64,000 bases of DNA from Schistosoma haematobium (Eukaryota; Platyhelminthes; Trematoda; Strigeidida; Schistosomatidae), in contig NC_067195.1 of NCBI RefSeq assembly GCF_000699445.3, positions 13,452,787 through 13,516,786 of the forward strand, given 5' to 3'. The notes under the pieces are model-generated. The model was not told where the DNA came from. It was given only the letters and a program-made list of their open reading frames with translations, and ran no database searches. This document shows positions 50,701 to 60,325 of the stretch, piece by piece (within the stretch, counting starts at the first letter, position 1; each line of letters opens with the position of its first letter). Both the position numbers and the translations under genes were made by a program.

Positions 50701-53700
50701 GACTCCTTTTAACATCTCACTGGTCATAATGCGCACCACTGATATAAGAATAAAAACACTGCAACTCAAAAATCTCCCAATTCAAACGAAACACGACTGA
50801 AGCAAAAAGTCTCTTGTCAATGAGATAGGTGTGAAACCAATAATATGTCTCAGCAGAAAAATATTTAGAGATGTCATAAAAGTTGAATGGTGAACGTCCA
50901 AATGAACTATAGTTGTCACCTACTCCTTCAGCTATCTTAACTGACAGTACGAGGTTGTGGAGACAGAGTTTTATTGAAATCACAAACTCCATACCGATAA
51001 TTATCACATGCGTACTACTAGTGACTATCTTCTACAGGAAAGCTCCAGAATCCTAGTGAGAAGCTGTAACAAGTGGAGTTCAATAGTGTCGCGTATGAGG
51101 GAAGTACCCAGAGAAAACAACAGAGGGTGGTTGTGTAATATCGTGGATAGACTGAAGTTAGAACTGTGCATGATTGGACCACAGCTCAGTGGTTTAGAAG
51201 TTGAAAGTTCGTGAACGGGGCAAGCCATGAGTTCGAATCCCAGTCGCCAAACCTCAGACAAGCACTGCTGAGTCCTATACTTAGACAAATCGGCTGTCCA
51301 GTACATACAGGTTTTCAATGGTTATTTAACTCAGATCGGTTCGTGACAACAATAATATTCTGAGTTGTCGTGTTGATAAATATTGACACACGTAACAAAG
51401 TGAAGGCCTGTGAGAAACCCCACGTAGACCATCAAACGTAACTGATAATCACAGTGATTTGAGGATAACAGCTAAAGGCTAGATAGGGAAGTAACCGGAT
51501 AGCTATCTTGATAAAAATAGCCCACGTCGTATATATATGATAATCACTAGAGTACTCAATGTACAATTGGACAAAATATATAAGTAATAACAATCACTTT
51601 ACTTCAACAATATGCCTATATCATAATCATAAAACGAAATTTCTCCTACAAATAATTGTTTTTACAGAGAGAGAAAATAACCAGCCTAAATTTCTTTCCT
51701 TTTATGATCATCATTATCCAATAATTTGGGTGTAAAATGATGATTACTACTGGCAACCAGAACCAAAAGTCTTCCATGCAATGAGTAAACAAATAGAACA
51801 ACAATAGGCGAACTATGTAAATATGTCACATGAATCCATCATCTGTTACATACTAAGAAGCTCATACAAACACACATGCACACATACATACCATATACAT
51901 ATACATATATACAACTACATACATACCAATTGCATGACATAAACACTTAATGCTGAGGAGTACACTATTGGTGGAAATATTCCCAAAAGTAGGAAAAATG
52001 ATCTTATACACACGAATAATCCTTACTATTTTCATAATTAGCCACTATATTAACATCAAACATTGCTACATTTGAATGTAGGACAATGAGCATGAAGGTC
52101 TTATTTATTCACTCATTTACCAGGTACTCATTTGTGTACTTGGCTTCGAATACGACTTTATATATGAAGGCTAATGATACTGTCCGATTGTCTAAGCCAA
52201 AGTAACGAAAATAGAGGGGGTTCCAACTTGCAACTTTACAGCTAAAAGTTGAACGCCTTTTAACCACTGACCCACCATCGTTGCTCAGTAGTAACCTAAA
52301 GGCAATCCATTCACAAAATAAGGTGTAATTGATCTATAAACTGAATCATTGCAAGGATATATGCAAACGATTGAGAAAGAGTCCAACATATTAAAATGAA
52401 ACAATCAGTATCCAAAGCTCATGTATTGATTGCCAAATGGAAGTCACGATTAGAAATATTAATTATGTTACCCATGGCGAAGGCGATATATCCGTCTATC
52501 AATCGAAGGACGAGTAGACCGAGCAGCAGTTCGTTCTGTTCTACTTTACGGCTGTAAAACATGGTCATTAAGGGGAGAGAATACCCGTAAACTACTAGTA
52601 TTTGATCACAGATGTCTTAGAAATATTGCCAGAATCTGCTGAGTTCACCGGGTAAGTAATAGAGAGGTTAGACGCAGGGTATTAGGGAATAACGGTAAAT
52701 CAGTTGATGAGGTTGTATATCTCCATCAATTTAGATGGTTGGGCCACGTGTTACGTATGCCTGAATACTGATTACCACGATGCGCAATACTGACTAGTGT
52801 TGGACACGGTTGGAAGAAAGCTAGAGGCTGCCAAACCAAAACGTGGCATCAGTCTATGAAGTCGCTAACTTCTAGTCTGAGCCATGTTGGAAGATGCAGA
52901 CTACTTGGTTGGGGTCCGCGTGACTATCGTTATCAACGGTTGAAGACTCTGGGTGACATGGCTCAGAATCGATCATAATTGCGTGGGTATATACACTCTT
53001 TGTCTTCCCTTAAAACGTGAGATAAAAATTACTCTATACCTTTCTTTCTACGAATTAATTCTCCCTTCCTGTATTATATCCTTATACACAATCTTTCTTT
53101 TATATATCACTACTATTCGTGTTAATCTTGTTGTGCTAATGAGGTGTTGCAACTTGGACTGGTGCATATATGTCCCTGGTCCTACGTTTTAAATGACTGA
53201 CTGAATATAGAATAAAAGTTTCTTTTAAAAAGATGAATTGTTAACATTTTACCATTTAGTGTGAGTGATTTCTTGAGAAAAAAATATTACTAATATACTA
53301 TTTTATAATCATGTTGAGGTATCTGTTTTACTAAGGAGATAAAAAAGAAACCAATATCGACTAACCAAAATTGATTGCATATGCTGTCGTTCAGCTTCTA
53401 ATGCACGGCTCGACCTTGCATCAGCCTCTTTAAGACGTTCTTCTAAAACAGTGATTTGTGCAGTTAAACGAGCATTCTCTTCACGTAAACGATCTAAGCG
53501 CGTTTCACTTTCAGTATTTCTGTTGATTTTTAGACCTTCTACACGTTCTTCCATTCGGCGCATTTGATCCTTTAATTCAAAAGTGAAATTGTGAAAAAAA
53601 TTTAGATGTAGAGAGAAGATAAATTCAAGTGGCATGGGACCAATTGTGAAAGTGAGAAATGGTGAAATATATAAATGGTAAGCAGAAAATAAATGAACAA

Positions 53701-54448
53701 AGTTAATTACAGTTAAGTGTTACGCAATACTTCATCACCTGAGTGTATTGGAACCACCAATTGAACAATGCTGAGGTTAGATAAAGTGTACTAGGTAAAA
53801 AAATTGGTTGGTAATATGCTGTGGACCTTCATCAACTGAAGTGGTCGGAACATGTATCACACTCCCAACCATCATCTACGTAGATGTACGATGTTATCTT
53901 GGTGTAGAGGTAGGTTGGAAGAAAGCTAGGAGCGATCAAGCCAAGACATAACATTTGTCCGTGAATACAGCAACTGTTTGACTGAGCCGTGATGGTAGGT
54001 GCAAACTAGCAAGTTGCCGTCTGTGCAGTCGTCGTAACCGATAGTTTGAGACGTTGAATGATATGGAACAGAATCTGTGCGAATTTTACACAGAAGCACT
54101 CACTCTTTGTAATCCCTAAGATTTTGAGTCTTAAAATCTTTTTATTCTTCCTCCTTGAATTATATTTTTCATGCCTGATATTCTCTTCTACCAATGACGT
54201 TGCTGTTACTTCAATTACTCGCTGTGTTTATGTGGTATGTGAAGTTGAACTGATCATTCACACGTGTGCCAGGTTCTACATTACTTATAACTAATGTATT
54301 ATATTTCAATATAAACACATAATGACTAACAGAAGTACTTACTCGAATCAATTCAAAATTAGACTCCATATCACCGAGTAATATATCCGATTGTGAAGCG
54401 CTCGCTGGAGAATCTGGACCATGATGTAGACTTGATAAGGGATTTGCA
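35917..54448 (-). CDS. Rab11 family-interacting protein, class II (FIP3/FIP4, nuclear fallout-like), 5'-incomplete gene
   Basis: Six exons join to 334 residues plus stop; five junctions are phase 0. Residues 1-35 are Ser-rich ending SDILLGDMESNFELIR. From there to about 290 runs a charged coiled coil. The last ~70 residues match the FIP3/FIP4 C-terminus position by position: QSLIRSSEKSWASEIDNCTK, EEVVELLSKEKYANEQLRKY, then YIDDLITRIIERHPSLLEI, the Rab11-binding helix with its conserved YID and HPSLLE end. FIPs bind active Rab11 on recycling endosomes. Class II members also bind Arf GTPases and motors and serve furrow formation and cytokinesis. Human class II proteins are about 640-760 residues with EF-hands upstream, so the N-terminal half is missing here. 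The tail GGGGS after the binding helix is unusual. Confidence 0.92.
36565..36900 (+). repeat. LTR-like repeat
   Basis: A G+C-richer block beginning near CACGCCACGTTGATATTC and including TCTAGAAAGCTCCATCAT and GGACTCTTCGGCTCC, ending near AAAGATTTCTGTACTCAGCT. The first part recurs at 44775-44840. A promoter-like front and an AAAGA-type end suggest a solo LTR; I cannot name the family and see no clean ends. Confidence 0.4.
38694..38752. repeat. (TA)n microsatellite
   Basis: About 29 TA units in a FIP intron. Confidence 0.95.
38885..39060 (+). repeat. tRNA-like SINE, second family
   Basis: TAGCTCAATACTGGTGACAT serves as A-box-like region and GGTTCGAATCC as a perfect B box, spaced about as in a tRNA. 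A minus-strand relative lies at 58000-58290 and a plus-strand relic at about 36255-36380. It differs from the SINE-A body in the stretch CTCAGACTGTGAAACT. Confidence 0.6.
39704..39768 (-). repeat. Smα hammerhead relic
   Basis: Minus strand: CAGGTACATTC, core TTGACGA (first C lost), GACGAAACGC, CTGTC, then GAATTCTACTGCTAG. The layout is that of the intact copy at 23298-23358, with core and stem II damage. Confidence 0.65.
39887..40180 (-). CDS. FIP gene exon e, end of coiled coil
   Basis: Acceptor ATATTTAG, donor GTATGG from 39886; 98 codons. It begins VLEELNGSMGGKRRSRVGSG, with a Gly/Ser/Ala-rich basic insert that interrupts the coil. The coil then resumes (RYQEVQEIVRRLTAENKILR, QQVEEAQEELLTQ) and the exon ends in the segment aligned with FIP3/FIP4, SWASEIDNCTKEE. 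The insert between the two coil parts is not something I recall from vertebrate FIPs. Confidence 0.92.
40805..41030. repeat. Second head-to-head SINE relic
   Basis: The left half is a minus-strand SINE (tRNA-like part read from GACCTCTAAG.. leftwards). It runs directly into a plus-strand 3' tail (CTGTCCAGTCAGTCC, TTTTCAGTGGTCGTCTAATT). The design is like the palindrome at 3205-3534, but older. Confidence 0.5.
43120..43407 (-). CDS. Unidentified Ser-rich open frame in FIP intron
   Basis: 95 codons from ATG, with composition less AT-driven than neighbouring chance frames (Ser, Asn, Glu, with balanced codons), e.g. VLSPDIGNSSENSMFEH. No domain is recognised. It could be a remnant of the same source as the decayed block at 45851-46960, an unrecognised retroelement, or chance. 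It has no visible promoter or splice sites. Confidence 0.25.
   Translation of the reverse strand: MVIPIELLVCQNEHCQTSVLSPDIGNSSENSMFEHRESSNIRARDGFKGSNTCAITDTDVYSQSNIMISSKTAQFSLRIYGFYHPLTESHLPFRQ
43732..43869 (-). CDS. FIP gene exon d, coiled coil
   Basis: Acceptor GTTTAG, donor GTAAGT from 43731; 46 codons, DLRRTNEQLTESQEQARSFQ, EELKSLTTKHTREMEVLRKD, RDHAVH. Confidence 0.9.
44310..44512 (+). repeat. Smα-type SINE
   Basis: Plus-strand copy with A-box-like GGCTCAGTGATCTAGAG, degenerate B box, hammerhead remnant (CTGCTGAAGTCC..GAACGAAACGGTC) and tail TTTTCAATGGTTATTTGACT. GAAAC is kept, but the first core element is CTGAAG. Confidence 0.65.
44775..44840 (+). repeat. LTR-like repeat fragment
   Basis: GCTGATATTCTAGAAAGCTT and GGAGACTCTTCGGCTAC match the front of the 36565-36900 repeat in order, about 60 bp. 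Confidence 0.5.
45851..46960 (+). pseudogene. Decayed coding-like block, unidentified
   Basis: Successive plus-strand frames look coding but are cut by stops: 45851-46042 (MTTANGINLPVSVFQHNYVV..), 46102-46257 (MLTDALKEYMLRKSNPESQS.., ITDTFPAA-like end) and 46519-46761 (80 codons: PECPRVMSFTQSENLNLVPK, GSSTFGVMLNACNGRNEDLF). A short piece near 46790-46860 reads SPKILNTINLHRLSSVFGKF. Codon composition differs from the AT-driven noise around it. I do not recognise the protein. It may be a retroposed gene copy or the gag-like part of an LTR element: CGTTCTTCCGAGCATAGGAA (from about 45778) and CGTTCTTTCGAACATAAGAA (from about 48010) could be the two LTR ends. Confidence 0.4.
47589..47672 (-). mobile_element. 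RTE-like 3' tail fragment
   Basis: GTCAGTCAGTCAGT followed by AGTTGCCATATCACATTAGCAC is the complement of the 3' end seen at 25440-25528 (GTGCTAACGAGGTATGGCAACT..GACTGACTGAC). A short minus-strand insertion. Confidence 0.65.
48722..48853 (-). CDS. FIP gene exon c, coiled coil
   Basis: Acceptor TTTTTTAG, donor GTAGGT from 48721; 44 codons, SRSSREHTQESETLRARIIS, LESECSELRVQSARIKADNQ, TYII. An earlier GT (GTATAT) would break the frame into exon d, so I chose GTAGGT. Confidence 0.85.
51140..51345 (+). repeat. Smα-type SINE
   Basis: CACAGCTCAGTGGTTTAGA (A-box-like), GAGTTCGAATCCCAG (B box intact), CACTGCTGAGTCC..TAGACAAATCGG (eroded hammerhead) and tail TTTTCAATGGTTATTTAACT. The best preserved polymerase III boxes of the SINE-A copies here. 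Confidence 0.7.
52468..53203 (+). mobile_element. RTE-like LINE 3' fragment
   Basis: 5'-truncated copy encoding the C-terminal end of an RT polyprotein with stops: AAVRSVLLYGCKTWSLRGEN, RKLLVFDHRCLRNIARIC, then a stop, RWLGHVLRMPEY, GRCRLLGWGPRDYRYQRLKT. The 3' untranslated part ends in ATGACTGACTG. It is a different LINE family from the element at 27190-27704 but shares the YGxxTW..RWLGHVLRMP organisation. It is the parent family of the insert at 25171-25528. Confidence 0.85.
53366..53569 (-). CDS. FIP gene exon b, coiled coil
   Basis: Acceptor ATTAAAG, donor GTTAGT; 68 codons in phase 0. It starts DQMRRMEERVEGLKINRNTE and continues RLDRLREENARLTAQITVLE to RQHMQSIL. The heptad pattern is strong. 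Confidence 0.9.
53820..54115 (+). mobile_element. Ancient copy of the same LINE
   Basis: Diverged similarity to 52700-52990 in order (CATCAACTGAAGTGGTCGG, TAGGTTGGAAGAAAGCTAGG, GAGCCGTGATGGTAGGTGCA). The frame is lost. It lies in the FIP a-b intron. Confidence 0.6.
54343..54448 (-). CDS. FIP gene exon a (first firm exon)
   Basis: Acceptor CTTCAG before T54448, donor GTAAGT from 54342. It carries one base of a split codon plus 35 codons: ANPLSSLHHGPDSPASASQS, DILLGDMESNFELIR. The acidic/Leu SDILL motif ahead of the coil recalls class II FIPs. The exon needs an upstream exon ending with two bases of a codon. Confidence 0.85.
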
Positions 54449-56769
54449 CTGAAGATAAATAAATAAATGAGCGGTCAACAACATAAATATTGGTAGAGAA
54501 ACTGGGAAGTAATGAAAACAACTAGGAATGTTTATAAAAAAGCCTATAATTACTACGGTAAAAAACAATCAGTTATTTGAGTTACAATAATAAGAACAAC
54601 AATGCAAACCGTAATTAAGCAAACACGAATGACAATATCTTCAAAAGTACAACTTGATGAAGTCAGTGTATTATGTACATTATTTAGTACGTAACTTATT
54701 CTTGGTATCTTGACGTCAGATGTGGTAAATTGTACCGGTACACATTTGTACCAGAGATTCTGTGTTGATAAATGATGAGAACGTGATTTCGAGAAAATTT
54801 GATGAGTTAAAAACAGACGACATAGAGATAATATGGCGAGCAAATAAAGAATGAGTCAGAACAAATAAGGAGTAACAAAATCATGCCAATAAGGAGTGAT
54901 TAAATTTCAGTATTGAATAACAACAATAAGGTAATACAAATTATTGCGAATAAACACTATGCCGGGTGAACACGTTAACAGATATTTGAACTTAGAAGCT
55001 AAGTAAATAAATCGTTGGCGATTGAGACAACAGAGGCACCGGGTACGGGTTCGAACGTGAGCATTAACACTAGGATATGGGTATGCGCCTACACTTATTA
55101 TTTTCCCCTGAACACTGTCAAAATTCTTGGCATGCGTGTGCATCATCGAGTCAAGCTGTCACACTATATGTCCACGACAAGATGAAATTATGAAGACAAA
55201 TATCAGAATAGTAGTAGTAACAGTATCAATGATAATAAAAATGCCCAAACATGAACTATTTATTTATTTATTTATTTTAACACATAGACATTGGTACAAG
55301 GAGGCACCAAATACATATGCGCCACACAAATCTCATTCGATATGTGTGAGGGCTGTGATACTGCCCGGGTGCCCAAACCGAAGCAGGTAAACATGAACAA
55401 AATAACTCAAAAAGAAAGAACTAACTCATGGAATAAAAAGTAATAGATAATTTTAAAAGTAGCACACTAAAGAATAAACAAACATACAAGTACAGTATCG
55501 ATAATATACCATGTTCATGGTCAACATATTATAAAGGAAAAAAATCATCATAGATTATTTCAGAACATATAGAATAAATCGCGTCACTTGTTGAACATAG
55601 AAAAATACCATCGATCAACGTTCAATTATTTTACTCGTATTATTTCCAATAGTGATTAATAATAATAATATTCCACAAATAAATTTCACACGAATTTACT
55701 CTCATATTGAGTAAAACAAAAAGAACTGATTCATGAGATAAATAGAAGAGACTTAACAATGTTTTACTAATATATATATAAAGAACAATGTAGCATCACG
55801 CTAGTGTGTTACCACACCCTTTAATAAAAACAGCATCGATAAAACAGAGATAGACAAACAATCTTGAGAGGACTAGAAATTATAATGATGGCAATAAACT
55901 ACTATTTTACTCTTAAAATGAAAAAAGTAAACGTGAACACCGCTATCCAAGTAGGAACATTTTTACGATAGGTTTGACAATTATATGAGACCACTAGGTC
56001 TTGTTAGCTAGAGAATTCATGTACTTTTACAAGGTCTAAGCCTAAGTGATAGGAACACTTTATTGAATCTAGTCATTATTTAAATCATAAGATGCCATTC
56101 AAAGTGCAGAATAGTGAAGGACAAAACGGTGGATAACGAGACAGTTTGTTAAAGTGTGAAGTAGAGGGAAATTAGCTATTTACTAATAACTTTAAAAAAA
56201 ACTAATTGAATAAAAGATCTTTCCGGAAAATACTTGTAGTCATCCTTGCGGAGGACTCTTCGAAACTAATGGTTAGTAACATTGGGTACCAAACATGGGG
56301 CTAAAATCAACGTTACAGTGGCTCAACTAGTTATATTCATTCACTAACTTTCACCAAATCTTGAATTAAGTAACGCTCCTCTTAACTTTACATTTCTCGG
56401 TCTAAGTGATTCCTTTTAAAAAATTGTTTTTTTCCTGCTGAAACTTTGATTGCAATTGATATGCGTTTCCCATTTCTTGCCTCTCTCATGTGTGATATGC
56501 TAATCTGACATCTAGCAACTTAAACCAACACATATTTGGTGAGTAGTCTTAAGCTGATGAATGGTTGAATAAATGACAAATGGTCAAAATATCTTAAACA
56601 AACAAAGAATGGGGCTAAGATATTGGAAGAAAAAGTTGAATTCCTCCATACATGTCCGTGTAAAACAAATAACATATATATTGCACCATTATTATGCTTT
56701 TTGTTTCATTACATGTTGGTTTTGATTTATCATAACTAACTGTTCCACATTATGGATTGACTTTGGTTA

Positions 56770-57083
56770 GATAACCACTGAAAACTAGAAACCAATCCTA
56801 ATATGGGACTCCTCAATACGGTACATCCATGACCTTACATAAGATCAAATCCAAGACCCTGTCTTGCTCGCGAATGCCTAACCTCTAGACCACTGAACCA
56901 GTATCATATGGTGGCCATGTCTAACTTCAACCAACTCGACATACTGAGCGACCATATCTCATTACCTGTAGTGGGTAACTATCTCACATCCGACATAGTC
57001 GGACTGCACTGGTCAGAGTTTTTCACCGGAAATCCTAGAACGTCATTTCGAAGTTATCCACTAGTGAGCGCATGATTACTATC
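56770..57083 (-). repeat. Smα-type SINE, long copy
   Basis: Minus-strand copy with the upstream body (CACTAGTGGATAACTTCGAA on the minus strand), a tRNA-like part (CAGTGGTCTAGAGGTTAGGC) and a 3' end. The hammerhead first core element is lost (TTGAGGA). Confidence 0.6.
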
Positions 57084-57999
57084 AGTATAAGGGGTTTGTA
57101 GAGATTGCTGAATTTTTATAGTTTACATCATGAACTAATTAAGATCAGCCTGTGATGTAAACTGTGAAAACTCTATTCAACAACTTCCACAACCCCCCTA
57201 TGCTAATAAATATAAAATTCACTTTAACTTAGCATTTATGTTGGTATGTAATAACCGACAATAATAATAAAAATAATGATAATAGTAACAGTAATAGAAC
57301 AGGTGATCATCAGTATACCATGCACACATATACACCTAAATATGATCATATTCTCACTATTAAAGATCATACTTCACATGTATTCAAAGCAATATATAAT
57401 ATGTATTTATGTGAGATTACAATAATACAATGGAAACATAATACCTATGTAACATTATATTAACAGAATATAGGAAATTGAAGAGATAGAGAAAAAGGTA
57501 ATTTGTAAGCATGTATATATCCCAGAATATACGTTAATTAACAACAAGCACGTCTACGTTCTCTCTCCTTTAATCGCACACTCATGAAATGACTATCTAC
57601 TTGGAAATATGAATGTTAGTAAATTCGAAACACCTTGTGAATAAATAAATGGCACGTACACAGTCTGAAAACAAACAGTTTCACGAAATTTCCTTAGCGA
57701 CTGATTCAGCATAATGATGTAAACCTTAGTTGCCAGGCCCAATTTTTTTTATTTGAAGGCCTTGGAAAATGTCTTTTTGTATATTGTTGAAAATGTGTAG
57801 ACTGTTGATATTATCTGATTGGTAAAACTGAGATAGTAGATGGAGTGGGATTCGAATTTGCAAGCAAACGGTGTGAATGGAAGTCTTCACTTGAGAGCCA
57901 TTCAGCAAGCAAAAGTAATGCTTTTCACGCTCGATAAACAATGAAATATATTTGTTTCGCAACTATATCTTACCCACAATGCCGCCAGCCCCGAAATTA

Positions 58000-58290
58000 A
58001 TAAATTCATTCAGTCCTACTGGTGACCAGTCACTGAGAAGTGATCAAGTTGCAATATGGCCACTAATTCAAGTAACTCGATACCACGTGTACTATGTTTA
58101 GATATTAGATGGTTCATGGTAGACGACAAAAATCCTAGGATCCAGGTTTCATGCTATTTAATACTCGCCAACAAGGTGTACAGTAATCTTGGAGGAACTG
58201 ATGCGTTCTGGTCAATTAAATCCCATATTACCCAGCCTCACAGCCTGAGACAATAATACTGAGCTGTTTTGGCAGCGACTGACCTCCCGC
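58000..58290 (-). repeat. tRNA-like SINE, second family
   Basis: Minus strand: CAGCTCAGTATTATTGTCTC (A-box-like), a decayed B box, then a body including GATCCTAGGATTTTTGTCGT and ending near TCAGTGACTGGTCACCAGTA. The head resembles the copy at 38885-39060. Confidence 0.5.
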
Positions 58291-59559
58291 AAAACTGAAA
58301 TATTGCAATTCCACATTTTTTCCCAAACTTTTATGCAATATTCAGTCATAGTTACTTTACGCTAGCTGACTTTGCAAATTTAAACAGGTCTAAAACAGAG
58401 AACACTTACAACCCCTAAAAATTACTAAGAGAAAGAGATAATTGAGCATAAGGATTTGAAGATAACCACTTATATATGGTTGAAAGATTAGAAGTTGAAA
58501 ATGGTTGTCATCACAGATTTTGATATCATAATCACTATATATCAATTATGGTGGAAAGATGAGACGACGGTGAACTGGTATGACACGTTTTTCTGAAGCT
58601 GTTTTCTATATTCTTTCGTGTCAACTGTAATAAACAACAAAATAGAACAATGTACAGAATAACAGGAGAATGTAGGTCAGTGCGAATCGCCACATATCAT
58701 GTCAAAACAGTTAGAAGAGACTAAGTTACAATAAAATCAAGGGAATGAATGATAATGACACTAATAACGGTAAAGAGCTAGAACGGAAAATAAAGCAAAA
58801 GTGTACAATAGGATTCGATGTTACAGAATCAGAGGAAAATTTAAAAATCTGAATACGTCTATCTAACAGTCAATGAATATTTTGACCCATGTAAACTAAC
58901 ACCAGAAACCATACGATCATAGCTTGACCACCACAGTACATTGAGGTCGGTGGTAGATGCGTATGAATGATAGCTGCTGGTAAAAATCAACGACTTTGCT
59001 AGGCAATTAATCATTTTTATCTAGCTACTGCCCGATACACAATAAGAATATCATGTATTCAATGATTTTATCATACACAAATACTCCTCAAGGATATCAA
59101 TAACATATGTACATCTTTTATTTCCAACACGCGTTCGATCAACTAACAAGCTGTAGGCTCGAATCTCACTTGGTCTACTTCGATTTTAATAATCCAATAT
59201 AGTGTCATTAAGCTTCGTTCAAATAACGTGACTTAGTCGAATACGTAAACCTGTACATAATTGGATAAATGAGTTACTATAAAATAAATATACAATAACT
59301 AGAAAGTACATTTTCGTAACAAGTTATCACCACATAAAACCTATGGATGAAAAAAAGCAACCCTATACTTTTAAAGAAAAATCTAGAACAGTGGCACTAA
59401 GTGGTCTAACATCAAATAATTTTCATGCAATGCAATAAAGCAAAACAACCAGAATTTGTTTTTCAAACAGTGCGATTTATGAAAATGTAAACAGGAAAAA
59501 TTAAATTACCGTCTATCTATATTAGATAACAAAACATTTGTGCTTATTATCAATATAGG

Positions 59560-59750
59560 AAGTGATTATGGAGATTGTAGAATTTCCACGAGCCGATCTT
59601 AGTCTAGAGATTGTGTCCTAGAATGAAACAAGGTCCTAGGTCTGATTCCCGTGATAGAGTCGTGCACTTCTAAGGAGTCAGACAATGGGATGAAACAGGG
59701 ACCTAGTTCTTCCTAGTTAATTACAGATGTCTAGGACCAATTCTTGAATT
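59560..59750 (+). repeat. SINE relic
   Basis: GGTCTGATTCCC as B box remnant, CTAAGGAGTCAGACAATGGGATGAAAC as eroded hammerhead (core CTAAGGA), and a tail near GTTAATTACAGATGTCTAGG. Confidence 0.45.
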
Positions 59751-60243
59751 AAACCGAAGATTTGTCCTTAATAATATAGTACAATCAGAAAAGAACAGAC
59801 TCAAACTGAAGAGAACTGTTTCCATCTAATTTTATGTAGAAATTTAGCATCATCCACGAGATGTGGAACAAGAAAAAATTAGGACAAAAAGGTAAACCCT
59901 TATGCTTCAAGCACTATCTTTAGGGAAGAAAGTCTCTAGGAGCAGGACTATATTATAGCGACCACCTTAACATAGCCCCTTTTGTCTTCCGTCCAAAATT
60001 CAAAATGCAGTGAAGGATAGTATGTATCTTAAAGAACGCTTTTTAAAATTACTTCCTAAAATGCTTAAAGTTGCTCAAAATATCTTTCCTATAATCATAT
60101 AGATGTGACATTCTACATAGGCTAAATCAGAGGAAATACCTAGACTAACTCCAGATTGTATTTGAGCATACTTTGTGTGATTCATGCAATAGCCAAGGGT
60201 ATTTTTGTGACTTAAAACTATTCGCTCACTTTGAAGCAATATC

Positions 60244-60325
60244 TCAACCTTAACCGTAACTTTAAACCCTCATAAACTTAACCTTAACTCCTAATCACAT
60301 AACTACTAACCCTAGCTCCCAGCTT
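60244..60325. repeat. Degenerate telomere-like tract
   Basis: Repeated CCTTAAC, ACCCTCATAA and CTAACCCTAG units resembling CCCTAA, the complement of the fluke telomere repeat TTAGGG. No perfect array remains. Confidence 0.35.

Larger units (their letters stand above)
48854..53365 (-). other. FIP intron b-c
   Basis: 4.5 kb. A plus-strand SINE lies at 51140-51345 and an RTE fragment at 52468-53203. The frames at 50717-51318 are incidental. The remainder is AT-rich without features. Confidence 0.65.

Noticed and set aside
50717..51318. Frames on both strands around 51 kb
   Set aside because: They overlap a SINE copy and each other and have no motif.
57535..57600. Minus-strand mini-exon ending RLKERERRRACC and stop
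   Set aside because: The double-Cys end recalls Rab tails, but no adjacent GTPase exon or family motif is seen and the acceptor is weak.
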